Assembly (NCBI GenBank): GCA_964352985.1
Contig: CAYGUK010000155.1
Span: 1-7,150 of the forward strand
DNA from: CAYGUK01 sp964352985
Lineage (GTDB): Bacteria; Pseudomonadota; Gammaproteobacteria; JAHCLG01
DNA length: 7,150 bases
Direction of reading: 5' to 3'
Positions 1 through 5,529 of this stretch are shown here, one piece after another (position 1 is the first letter of the stretch; every line of letters begins with the position of its first letter). The translations under genes were made by a program, and so were the position numbers. Below the pieces are notes generated by a model that was given only the letters and a program-made list of their open reading frames with translations, ran no database searches and was not told the origin of the DNA.

Positions 1-73
1 CGGTTGTAATAATCGCATTGATCTCATCTGCTGATTTTTCGACAACAAGAGGTAGCGTTCGCCCATGATCCAT
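1..73 (-). CDS. Possible start of a gene running off the left edge
   Basis: A minus-strand frame opens with ATG at 73-71 and stays open for all 24 codons to the window edge, beginning MDHGRTLPLVVEKSADEINA. An AAGG about 10 bases upstream could serve as a ribosome binding site. The peptide reads like real protein: a short beta-strand-like stretch, then a charged helix. It is too short to assign to a family. It could instead be a piece of a decayed gene, since the neighbouring DNA contains other debris. Low confidence. Confidence 0.27.
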   Translation of the reverse strand, partial: MDHGRTLPLVVEKSADEINAIITT

Positions 74-96
74 TTATTATTAGCCTTCGTTGAATT

Positions 97-110
97 TGTT
101 CGGGCGAACA
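97..110. promoter_or_regulatory. Short perfect palindrome, possible operator
   Basis: TGTTCG-GG-CGAACA has 6-bp arms and a 2-base centre and is GC-rich against an AT-rich background. It lies 24 bases upstream of the ATG at position 73 on the minus strand, where an operator or an element near the transcription start would sit. No regulator is identified. A palindrome of this length can also arise by chance. Confidence 0.25.
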
Positions 111-159
111 GGATAATAAAATTTATCATATAAATCAAGTGGATAATGTGCTTTGCTTG

Positions 160-185
160 ATAACTAGACTAATCACTCTAGTTAT
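160..185. repeat. Perfect 9-bp inverted repeat with 8-base loop
   Basis: ATAACTAGA at 160-168 pairs exactly with TCTAGTTAT at 177-185. Neither side is followed by a clear run of T, so it is not a convincing intrinsic terminator. It lies between the possible minus-strand gene at the left edge and the decayed plus-strand frame at 204, so an operator or a weak terminator is possible. Confidence 0.45.
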
Positions 186-203
186 TATAAGGATTAAATT
201 TTT

Positions 204-452
204 GCTGAAACTTCACATTTAATTAATTCAGTTGATGAAAGAAGCATATTTAATGTTGATAATATTCCGGCAATTGAGATACATCAGCGTTTAGAATGAT
301 ATGAGTATAACCCAAAATTATATGGCCCAGCTATTATGAGTGAGTTTTATCCACAACAAATATTCCCTCGTTCTGATGATATCGTGGCATATGCAATACC
401 CTACGATCAAATGCAAGCTCCAACACCAAATGTTAGACAACGTTTTAGATAG
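204..452 (+). pseudogene. Decayed C-terminal part of an unrecognised protein
   Basis: One plus-strand frame gives 31 sensible codons from 204 (ending PAIEIHQRLE), then a TGA at 297-299, then 50 more codons ending QAPTPNVRQRFR and a TAG at 450-452. Composition on both sides of the TGA is protein-like and continuous, so a single nonsense mutation in an older gene is the simplest reading. A stop at 195-197 closes the frame upstream and no start codon with a ribosome binding site precedes it, so the 5' end is also lost. I do not recognise the family. An ATG near 334 could in principle start a remnant of about 40 residues, but it has no convincing binding site. Confidence 0.45.
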
Positions 453-677
453 AAATGATGTGGCTTGATGAGGTTAGCAGTGCCTGGGATGTTATAAAGC
501 GAAGTTAAATATTTTTATAAATTGTTATAACCATCTATTCTTTTTTACAATAAAAAAGCAGTACCTCAGTACCCTTCAATTTAAAGGGAATATTAATTAC
601 TTCTATTAATTATTGCTTATTTAACGCAAAATTAAAAATACTTACCCTTGAATAGCTATCAATAATAAGGAAAAAGT

Positions 678-1388
678 ATGAAGTATTTTAAAATGATGAT
701 TGGTTCTATCATAGCCTTTGCATGTATTGTAAATGCTAGCGTATCATTTGCTGCGCTTTATCTTGGCACAGGTCTAGGTGTGCGACCTCTGTCAGTCGAA
801 TTTTCTGATCTAAAAATTGTCGGCGTGGAGGTTAATAACCTGACATTAGCAGCAACTAGCAGCGCGCAAGATCTTACTATTGGATATGATGCACTTTTTG
901 CAAATCATATCTATTTTGGCGGCGAACTATTTGGCGAGTTTACCCACTTTAATCCAAAAATTTCACTCCTTGTTCCTATCCCTTTAACTAATTTAACTTT
1001 ACAAGAAACGTTGGGCGCAAAAATTAAAGCGAGTATTGGAGGTGGTTTTTTACTGGGCTACCAATTAGAGCCCCACTTTATTTTATTAAGTAGAGTTGGC
1101 GTTATTGTCAATCGCTTTTCTTACTCGACAATGCAAACGATATCAGGTTTTAATTCAAGCTCTGTTAGTAAGTCAAAAACGATAGCGGCCGCTCAATTAG
1201 GATTAGGATTTTTGTATAATATTAACCAGCATTTGGCGTTACGAGGCGAGTATACTTATTCAATTTATCCTCATGTTAATTTGAACGTTGGTGTTCAGAT
1301 CCCTGTTATTGGGCACAGTAATATTCACTTTAAACCAAAGGCAAGTATAAATGCTGCAACGCTAAGTTTGATTTATCGTATTAATTAA
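678..1388 (+). CDS. Outer-membrane beta-barrel protein
   Basis: A 236-residue exported protein predicted to sit in the outer membrane. Residues 1-25 form a typical signal peptide (positively charged start, hydrophobic core, SFA|A cleavage site). The mature part alternates polar and hydrophobic residues in strands separated by short turns, with glycine-rich stretches such as GFLLGYQL and LGLGFLYNI, as in small 8-strand barrels of the OmpA/OmpW/Omp_b-brl type. The final strand is LSLIYRIN; it ends in Asn rather than the terminal aromatic residue usual for BAM substrates. The start is supported by AAGGA at 667-671, six bases from the ATG. It stands alone: debris upstream, convergent genes downstream, and only a weak stem without a T run at 1398-1413 after the stop. 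Role (porin-like, adhesin, or surface antigen) cannot be told from sequence. A lipoprotein reading through Cys16 was considered and is unlikely because the lipobox is poor. Confidence 0.85.
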   Translation: MKYFKMMIGSIIAFACIVNASVSFAALYLGTGLGVRPLSVEFSDLKIVGVEVNNLTLAATSSAQDLTIGYDALFANHIYFGGELFGEFTHFNPKISLLVPIPLTNLTLQETLGAKIKASIGGGFLLGYQLEPHFILLSRVGVIVNRFSYSTMQTISGFNSSSVSKSKTIAAAQLGLGFLYNINQHLALRGEYTYSIYPHVNLNVGVQIPVIGHSNIHFKPKASINAATLSLIYRIN

Positions 1389-1465
1389 TTGCCATAAATT
1401 GTTGCATAACAATCCGTAGGGAAGCTTTGCTAAAGAAAAATATCTTGATTAAAATTGATATAAAA

Positions 1466-1487
1466 GGTGAGGCGTTTCAGCCTCATC
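1466..1487 (-). terminator. Hairpin terminator of the ATPase/membrane-protein unit
   Basis: TGAGGC at 1468-1473 pairs with GCCTCA at 1480-1485 around a 6-base loop; one G-T and one G-C pair extend the stem to 8 bp. Read on the minus strand the stem is followed by TTTTATATC, as in an intrinsic terminator, and it lies 18 bases past the stop codon of the 64-residue gene. On the plus strand no T run follows, so it is unlikely to end the beta-barrel transcript efficiently. Confidence 0.6.
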
Positions 1488-1505
1488 AAAAATGCTAGAT
1501 TGATC

Positions 1506-1700
1506 CTACACTGATGCAATATGATCAAGAAAAACAACTGACCGAATCATCTCATCAAGACCACTTATTAAACCTAAACTATCAGCAATGTTTTCTGGTA
1601 AGTATAATATTAATAATAAAAAGACTAAAAAGAACCAAGATTTTTTCTGTAGAAATTCGAAAAAATTCTCAGTATATTTAATTATTGCAGAATAATCCAT
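1506..1700 (-). CDS. Small single-span membrane protein, SieB-like N-terminus
   Basis: A 64-residue protein: amphipathic N-terminus (1-20), one hydrophobic segment at about 21-35 (WFFLVFLLLILYLP), then LPEN and an IADSLGL stretch, and a short polar tail. The pattern of hydrophobic span, LPE and LGL resembles the first half of proteins annotated as superinfection exclusion protein B (SieB) family; this is a recollection of the motif, not a search result, and the second hydrophobic segment usual there is absent. It may be truncated or a shorter relative. The start is supported by GGAAA on the minus strand (bases 1711-1707), six bases before ATG. It begins 51 bases after the ATPase stop and is followed by a terminator, so the two are probably co-transcribed. 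A role in membrane exclusion or as a membrane partner of the ATPase is inference. Confidence 0.65.
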   Translation of the reverse strand: MDYSAIIKYTENFFEFLQKKSWFFLVFLLLILYLPENIADSLGLISGLDEMIRSVVFLDHIASV

Positions 1701-1751
1701 TATCTGTTTCCATCTTTAAAGTGTATAAGTTAATTTGGTATACTTCTGAAA

Positions 1752-2858
1752 TTAGCCATTATGTTTTACCCAATCTGAGAAAGCCTCATCCTCAAATTGA
1801 TACTGACCATAACCAATTTTGGTTAAAATACATTTATCCATTAACCGTCTTAGGGAATTATGAGTAGTGTTTTTATTAACATTGCTCACACCTAATGTCT
1901 TCCCAATTTGATTTAAGGTACTTTTGCCATGCAAATCAGATTTCCCGTTAGCAACCATGGTCAATATAATTTGATCTGCTGCTAATAAAGAATCCCACTG
2001 TCGTTTAAATGTATCATCATTAAATACATTACTTTTAGTTATTTTTAATGCTTCAATAGAGCCTTTTTGTGGGTTACAAATATATTGTTCTATATATCTT
2101 CTAAAAAACTCTGGCGTATTTTTTAGCTCTGCGAATGCTTCTAAAGCTTCTTTTTCGGTTAATGGCATTTTGCAAATTTGATTTACTTTTTTAACCATGG
2201 CCTTTACAAATTCCTCGCCAAGTAATTGAAAAGGTTCTAACGGAGCCCAGTTGTAAAAAGGCTCTGATGATACGCCGAACATTCTGCGTAAAGTTGTTTC
2301 AGAACTACCTGCAAATATAACTTTAATCCGTTCCTTTCTTACATCTAATGCGGATCGTAATGCATGCGCAAATTTCGTATTTTCTTCATAGGTCAATACT
2401 TGAGCTTCATCGATTATTAGCATTAATGATTTTTTTTTCTTGTCAAATGCAGCCATTGATTCTGTCAGCAATGATCCTTTGATTTTTTCAGCTTTACTGA
2501 AATCAGCTTCAACAGAACCCTCAATTACAGCAACCTTACCTGACGCTTTTATTTTTTCTAATGATGTTGAAAATGATTTAAGGATTCTCTGAAATCCTTT
2601 TGGCTCGATAGTCCTATATAGTTCAGTAACAATTGTTGTAGCAGGATCAAACTCTAGATCCCATAGGTTAATGTAAACTGTCATATATCCGGCTTTTTCT
2701 GCGGCCGGCATAAAATCTTTTTTAAGGAATTCAGTTTTTCCCATTCTCCTACGAGCAAATAGTCCTCGAGCAGATGTTAAACCTACATTGAATATTTCTA
2801 TATAGCATTTTGCCAGTTCTGGTCTGGCAAAATGCCAGTCATTAGTCTCATTACTCAT
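1752..2858 (-). CDS. AAA+ ATPase with C-terminal winged helix (archaeal-ATPase type)
   Basis: A 368-residue cytoplasmic ATP-binding protein. Residues 35-42 are a Walker A variant (ARRRMGKT) with Ala in place of the usual first Gly but with the Lys-Thr pair (K41, T42) kept. Walker B is LMLIIDE with D150 and E151. A sensor-1-like segment follows at about 180-186 (VIFAGSS), then TLRRMFG, an arrangement typical of PF01637-like ATPases of the STAND/ORC side of AAA+. Residues about 290-362 look like a winged helix (helices around TLNQIGKTLGVS and HNSLRRLMDKCILTKI, then a YGQYQF wing). Residues 108-125 are a less typical, charged insert. The start is just ahead of the domain; no strong Shine-Dalgarno is seen, which fits a very short leader of about 28 bases. 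It leads a two-gene unit with the small membrane protein and has a promoter embedded in palindromes. The family includes uncharacterised proteins often linked to defence or mobile DNA; substrate unknown. Confidence 0.9.
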   Translation of the reverse strand: MSNETNDWHFARPELAKCYIEIFNVGLTSARGLFARRRMGKTEFLKKDFMPAAEKAGYMTVYINLWDLEFDPATTIVTELYRTIEPKGFQRILKSFSTSLEKIKASGKVAVIEGSVEADFSKAEKIKGSLLTESMAAFDKKKKSLMLIIDEAQVLTYEENTKFAHALRSALDVRKERIKVIFAGSSETTLRRMFGVSSEPFYNWAPLEPFQLLGEEFVKAMVKKVNQICKMPLTEKEALEAFAELKNTPEFFRRYIEQYICNPQKGSIEALKITKSNVFNDDTFKRQWDSLLAADQIILTMVANGKSDLHGKSTLNQIGKTLGVSNVNKNTTHNSLRRLMDKCILTKIGYGQYQFEDEAFSDWVKHNG

Positions 2859-2869
2859 GGTTGTAAAAG

Positions 2870-2888
2870 TTCTTAAATCATTTAAGAA
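2870..2888. promoter_or_regulatory. 19-bp perfect palindrome, operator or leader hairpin
   Basis: TTCTTAAAT-C-ATTTAAGAA has 9-bp arms around a single base. It starts at about the predicted transcription start of the ATPase unit and ends 11 bases before its ATG. A protein bound here would block transcription; as RNA the same sequence would fold into a leader hairpin next to the start codon. A further TCTTAA half-box at 2890-2895 overlaps the -10 element. Confidence 0.55.
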
Positions 2889-2893
2889 GTCTT

Positions 2894-2922
2894 AATATAA
2901 CCTGAGATTTATCTAAAATCAA
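2894..2922 (-). promoter_or_regulatory. Sigma-70 type promoter of the ATPase unit
   Basis: On the minus strand, TTGATT (2922-2917) is a 4/6 match to the -35 element and TATATT (2899-2894) a 5/6 match to the -10, with the ideal 17-base spacer. Transcription would start near 2887, giving a leader of about 28 bases. The promoter is bracketed by the palindromes at 2870-2888 and 2930-2966. Confidence 0.55.
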
Positions 2923-2929
2923 GTTAACC

Positions 2930-2966
2930 TCTTAAAAGTTCTTAAATAGATTAAGAACCTTTAAGA
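2930..2966. promoter_or_regulatory. 37-bp imperfect palindrome of four TCTTAA/TTAAGA boxes
   Basis: Arms of 16 bp (2930-2945 and 2951-2966) are complementary except at one position, around a 5-base centre. Each arm holds two boxes: TCTTAA begins at 2930 and 2940, and TTAAGA at 2951 and 2961, so boxes recur about every helical turn (10-11 bp). This is the geometry of a multi-subunit repressor or activator site and it lies 7 bases upstream of the -35 of the ATPase unit. The same box makes up the palindrome at 2870-2888. Confidence 0.55.
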
Positions 2967-2973
2967 ATATTTT

Positions 2974-3999
2974 TTAGATATTAATCAATAGGTTACGAAT
3001 TTTGTGGGTTAGGCGAATATTTACTTTATATTCAGCAAAGTTTTCAAAAAAACCTAATGTGGCTTCTTTAAAATCATCAAATTTTTCGTAATATCTATTA
3101 TAGAGAATTTTCTTCTTCATAAATTTCCAAAGTCGCTCTATCAAATTTAAATTGGGTGAATAGGAGGGCAAAAATACTAATTCAATCCTCGACGTTTCTA
3201 AAAATGCTCGTACTAGTTTAGAACGATAATATTTAGCATTACCACAAATAATATAAATTGTCTTGGCGAATGGATAATGAGATTCTATTTTTTTAACAAC
3301 TCTATAGTGGTGAGTGCATTGATACGTTCATCATCTCGTACAATCACTTCCAATGTTTGCGCATCTAACGCATCATTGATATTCACTCGCTGACGACCTG
3401 TATTACTATTGATAATGTTGTCTTTACCTTTCTTGATCCAGCCATAGGACAACATCGTATTATGCTGAGGATGAACACCATCCATGTAAAAGCAAAGGGT
3501 CATTTTTCCCTTTATTTTTCTGTATTTCTTCGACTTCTTCTAAAAATTGTTTTTGTTTTATTTCATCTACTTTAGCTGGCACAGACTTAGATTTTTTATA
3601 CGTAAATTCTAGCCGATGTAACAAATCCGTCATTCCACTGACCGAGTAGTTTGTGTTATACGTTTGTTTTACATGCGCAATGATGGCTTCTACTGTCAAA
3701 TACGTTTTTTGCTCAAGATGTAAATCTAATTCTTTCAATTCCTCGACAGTTAATTTTGCTGATGAGCCTTTGTAATTTTCGTTAATTAACTTTTTAACGC
3801 CACCTGCTTGATAACGCTTTACATAATTACGCAATGTTTCTTCATCTATCATTAATATGCTGATCATTTCCTGGATCGAATGTCCCAATGCAAGCGAATA
3901 AACTGCTTTTATTCGATCGGCTTTGCGTTTGTCTTTGCATGCTCGATGCGCCCTGCGCAGTTCATTTATTTGATCTGATGTCAGTGTTAATCCATTCAT
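2974..3999 (-). pseudogene. IS630-family transposase, frameshifted and catalytically broken
   Basis: Three consecutive frames make one protein. From ATG at 3999 the first part (to about 3495) holds the helix-turn-helix N-terminus (SIQEMISILMIDEETLRNYV) and DNA-binding region. A one-base excess near 3490-3496 moves the rest into another frame, where DPL is followed by FYMDGVHPQHN, the first catalytic Asp. That frame stops at TAG 3287-3285 directly after a run of seven A; a one-base backward shift there continues into KKIESHYPFAKTIYIICGNA. The second catalytic Asp, normally in a CDNA-like motif, is Gly here (codon 3243-3241). The third acidic residue is intact in YSPNLNLIERLW, and the protein ends at 2974. 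The A7 run sits in the phase of a -1 slippery heptamer, so that shift alone could be programmed, but the other shift and the Asp loss make activity very unlikely. Confidence 0.9.
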
Positions 4000-4090
4000 A
4001 TTGCATAGCTTGATCTTTTTAATAAAAAATCAACCCCTTGCTAACAATTAGTTCCTAATTTTCAATCGTGATTGGTATAGTTAAATTTTA

Positions 4091-4108
4091 AGTTCAGCGA
4101 AACCACTA
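4091..4108. repeat. Putative right terminal repeat of the IS630 element
   Basis: Reading inward on the minus strand from the TA at 4107-4108 gives AGTGGTTTCGCTGAACT, which looks like an IS630 end. A partner at the left end was not found, so the assignment rests on position and resemblance only. Confidence 0.33.
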
Positions 4109-4392
4109 ATATACCAAAATTTGGCTTAATTATTTAGCCTTATATCCAGAAGAATTCAATAATAAAGTTATTATTTGAAAGAATATTATCTTTGTTAAGT
4201 CAACTATTACTAAATTTCAGGATCAACAACAATAGTAAATTCAGAAACGAGTCCTTATCGATAAATAATTTTTTCAACAAACACTCAAAATTGATTGAAA
4301 TTTATATTATCCCTATAGCGATTTATTATGTAATAAAATTTATATGAGCCTTTTAATTATAGTAATTGCAATTGAAGATATGGAGAAATTTA
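4109..4392. other. AT-rich spacer with no gene seen
   Basis: No frame longer than a few dozen codons with a binding site is present. On the minus strand a short open run ending SEFTIVVDPEI and a stop (around 4210-4250) could be the tail of a lost gene, but it is too short to call. The last bases supply the Shine-Dalgarno (GGAG, 4382-4385) of the orfA fragment. Confidence 0.5.
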
Positions 4393-4665
4393 ATGACAAA
4401 TACATCATCCAAAATAAACAAAGAAGCTGAATTATCGTGTGGTAAGGGTGGCCGGAGGCCGACCGATACACACGATAATTCAGCGTCGGCCAATATTCCC
4501 AATCCAGAAGCAACGATACGCAATAAACGCCGAAACATCACTGCTCAATACAAGCTGGAAATATTAGAAGAATTAGACCGTTGCACAATCGCTGGTGAAA
4601 AAGGTGCTATTTTAAGACGTGAAGGATTAGTACTAATTATTTCAGTGCTATTAATATCTGCTTGA
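4393..4665 (+). pseudogene. Truncated IS3-type transposase orfA with in-frame palindrome
   Basis: The frame from ATG 4393 (GGAG seven bases upstream; an ATG at 4366 in the same frame has no such site) starts MTNTSSKIN and continues, after an inserted palindrome, with NIPNPEA, then KRRNITAQYKLEILEELDRC and GAILRREGL. This matches the N-terminal helix-turn-helix of a common IS3-family OrfA (pattern KRR-F-AEYKL-IL-EAD-C-GALLRREGL). Resemblance stops at about 4629, where YSS..L..WR would be expected; the remaining codons to 4665 read through the antisense of another decayed gene. The second half of orfA and all of orfB are missing. About 20 residues (4426-4484) are encoded by the palindrome and have no counterpart in the family. 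The product, if made, would be a non-functional fragment. Confidence 0.8.
4426..4484. repeat. 59-bp palindromic element inserted in frame in orfA
   Basis: Left arm 4426-4441 (GCTGAATTATCGTGTG) pairs perfectly with 4469-4484; after an internal mismatch, GGCC at 4450-4453 pairs with GGCC at 4457-4460 around the three-base centre. Everything is symmetric about 4455. It is clearly richer in GC than its surroundings. It sits in the variable linker of the transposase, between TSSKIN and NIPNPEA, and does not break the frame. Read on the opposite strand in the matching phase it is also open and encodes a similar peptide: both start AELSC and end HDNSA. This resembles the behaviour of Rickettsia palindromic elements (RPE), although it is shorter and no sequence identity to them is claimed. 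Confidence 0.88.
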
Positions 4666-4870
4666 CTTGGAATAATAGAATATTGGGAAAAACCTTCGTT
4701 ACTGCTTAGAGGATTGGTTAAAGCAATTACATAATGCCCATTACTTTAATATCATCGATTGTAATATTCACACTATAGGATTTGTTATTATCTGCTACAA
4801 CAACTGTAGCAAATAATGTTAAAAGTAAACCAATGAAATAATTAAGATAGTTGATAGTAATTTTTTTCAT
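4632..4870 (-). pseudogene. Broken gene for a small secreted protein
   Basis: From ATG 4870 the frame encodes a signal peptide (MKKI start, hydrophobic core, VVVA|D cleavage near residue 26) and a short mature part ending TIDDIKVMGIM, with a stop at 4729-4727. One base upstream of that end, shifting the frame by one gives an uninterrupted, protein-like continuation: GHYVIALTNPLSSNEGFSQY, then SIIPSQADINSTEIISTN. Restoring a single lost A near 4740 would join them as DIKVNGHYVIALTNP. The continuation runs into the orfA fragment at about 4630, so the 3' end is lost there. No strong Shine-Dalgarno is seen (GGGG a few bases upstream). Family unknown. It may be a distant relative of the intact secreted protein at 5008-5529, which faces the other way: both have an IT(I/F)(D/E)D motif after the signal and a later QAD(I/L). 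Confidence 0.62.
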
Positions 4871-4897
4871 CACAACCCCAAAGCGATCCCTCCAATT

Positions 4898-4923
4898 AAG
4901 TATAGACGATAAAATTTATACTT
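4898..4923. promoter_or_regulatory. Inverted repeat inside a divergent promoter
   Basis: AAGTATA at 4898-4904 and TATACTT at 4917-4923 are exact complements 12 bases apart. The left arm covers the -10 of the minus-strand promoter and the right arm touches the -35 elements of both promoters, so one bound protein could control both genes. The left arm doubles as a promoter box, so part of the symmetry may be coincidence. Confidence 0.4.
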
Positions 4924-4927
4924 TGAA
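4899..4927 (-). promoter_or_regulatory. Promoter of the broken secreted-protein gene
   Basis: On the minus strand TTCAAA (4927-4922) and TATACT (4904-4899) are separated by 17 bases; the -10 matches 5/6 and the -35 4/6. Transcription would start near 4892, giving a leader of about 20 bases. Confidence 0.45.
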
Positions 4928-4951
4928 AATAATATAATTCCCTTAAATACT
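4923..4951 (+). promoter_or_regulatory. Promoter of the secreted-protein gene at 5008
   Basis: TTGAAA (4923-4928) and AATACT (4946-4951) with a 17-base spacer are a fair sigma-70 match (-10 4/6). The -35 overlaps that of the divergent minus-strand promoter. The leader would be about 50 bases. Confidence 0.42.
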
Positions 4952-5007
4952 GGTAATTAACGATAACAACATCATACTTATATTAAACAGAACAGTTGGA
5001 GTTCTTC

Positions 5008-5529
5008 ATGTCGACAAATCAATTATTTAGCAAACATTATTATTCATTGCTGTTTTTTATTATGATTGCGGCATTTTTAAGTAATCCTATTGTTGGATAT
5101 GCTTCTATACCAAATACTGAAGGACATAGAATAATTCAATATATTACATTTGAAGATCTTAACCTCCCCGATCCTAAATTTGGTGTATTATCTTCTGGTG
5201 ATTGCGTTTTGAATAAAACCCCAAACCCTGTAGCACCTCAAACGCTTTTTTGTACCATATTATTAAAGCAAGCTGATTTAATATCATTAAAAAAAGCAGC
5301 AAAAAACAATGATATAAATTCAATCACATTGACCTTTGGAAAATTCGGAGATCTAAAATCCCTCAAAATGAGTGATATTAATATTCATATCGGAACCAGT
5401 TCAAGTAAACTCCCTACAAGCAATGCAGCGTATAAACTACAACACGCACATATTATAGTATCAGGTATTGTCAAAGACGATATTAATAAAATAAAAAGGG
5501 AAAGCATTAGTAATTTTAATGGCAATTAA
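5008..5529 (+). CDS. Exported protein of unknown function
   Basis: A 173-residue protein. The start is ATG 5008, with GGAG (4998-5001) six bases upstream; a TTG at 4996 is in frame but would overlap that site. Residues 1-32 are a signal peptide (K9/H10 ahead of a hydrophobic core, GYA|S cleavage), so the protein is periplasmic or secreted. The mature part has two cysteines (about residues 66 and 82: SSGDCVLN and LFCTILL) that could form a disulfide. A charged helical stretch follows (QADLISLKKAAKNNDI), then SITLTFGKFGDL and a lysine-rich tail. No membrane span beyond the signal, no lipobox and no family is recognised. It is transcribed alone from a promoter shared divergently with the broken secreted-protein gene, to which it may be distantly related. 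No terminator is evident after the stop. Confidence 0.8.
   Translation: MSTNQLFSKHYYSLLFFIMIAAFLSNPIVGYASIPNTEGHRIIQYITFEDLNLPDPKFGVLSSGDCVLNKTPNPVAPQTLFCTILLKQADLISLKKAAKNNDINSITLTFGKFGDLKSLKMSDINIHIGTSSSKLPTSNAAYKLQHAHIIVSGIVKDDINKIKRESISNFNGN

Larger units (their letters stand above)
2967..4108 (-). mobile_element. Dead IS630-family insertion sequence
   Basis: The segment carries a decayed IS630-type transposase gene and has the usual size for the family (about 1.1-1.2 kb). The right end is placed at the TA at 4107-4108, because the inward-reading TAGTGGTTTCGCTGAAC looks like a terminal repeat and IS630 elements insert at TA. No matching repeat is visible on the left, where the boundary must lie between the operator (ending 2966) and the transposase stop (2974), so the left end is either eroded or truncated. 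Boundaries are approximate. The insertion may have removed whatever lay upstream of the ATPase unit. Confidence 0.6.

Noticed and set aside
81..110. Minus-strand peptide CSPEQIQRRL, reminiscent of the SPEQI motif of IS30 transposases
   Set aside because: Only ten residues, in a different frame from the neighbouring possible gene, with no other IS30 motif visible; it also falls on a palindrome that explains the bases.
550..600. Tandem CAGTACC repeat upstream of the beta-barrel gene
   Set aside because: Only two 7-base units with a weak GTAC hairpin; too little to call an operator or riboswitch.
1685..1867. Plus-strand 60-codon open frame
   Set aside because: It is antisense to the end of the ATPase gene and the start of the small membrane protein, and has no ribosome binding site.
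2859..4392. CRISPR array suggested by repeated TTCTTAA boxes
   Set aside because: Boxes are 6-7 bases at 10-11 bp spacing with opposite orientations, which is an operator pattern and not repeats with unique spacers.
4353..4541. Minus-strand 62-codon open frame opposite orfA
   Set aside because: It exists because the palindrome is open on both strands and the rest is antisense of orfA; it has no supported start.
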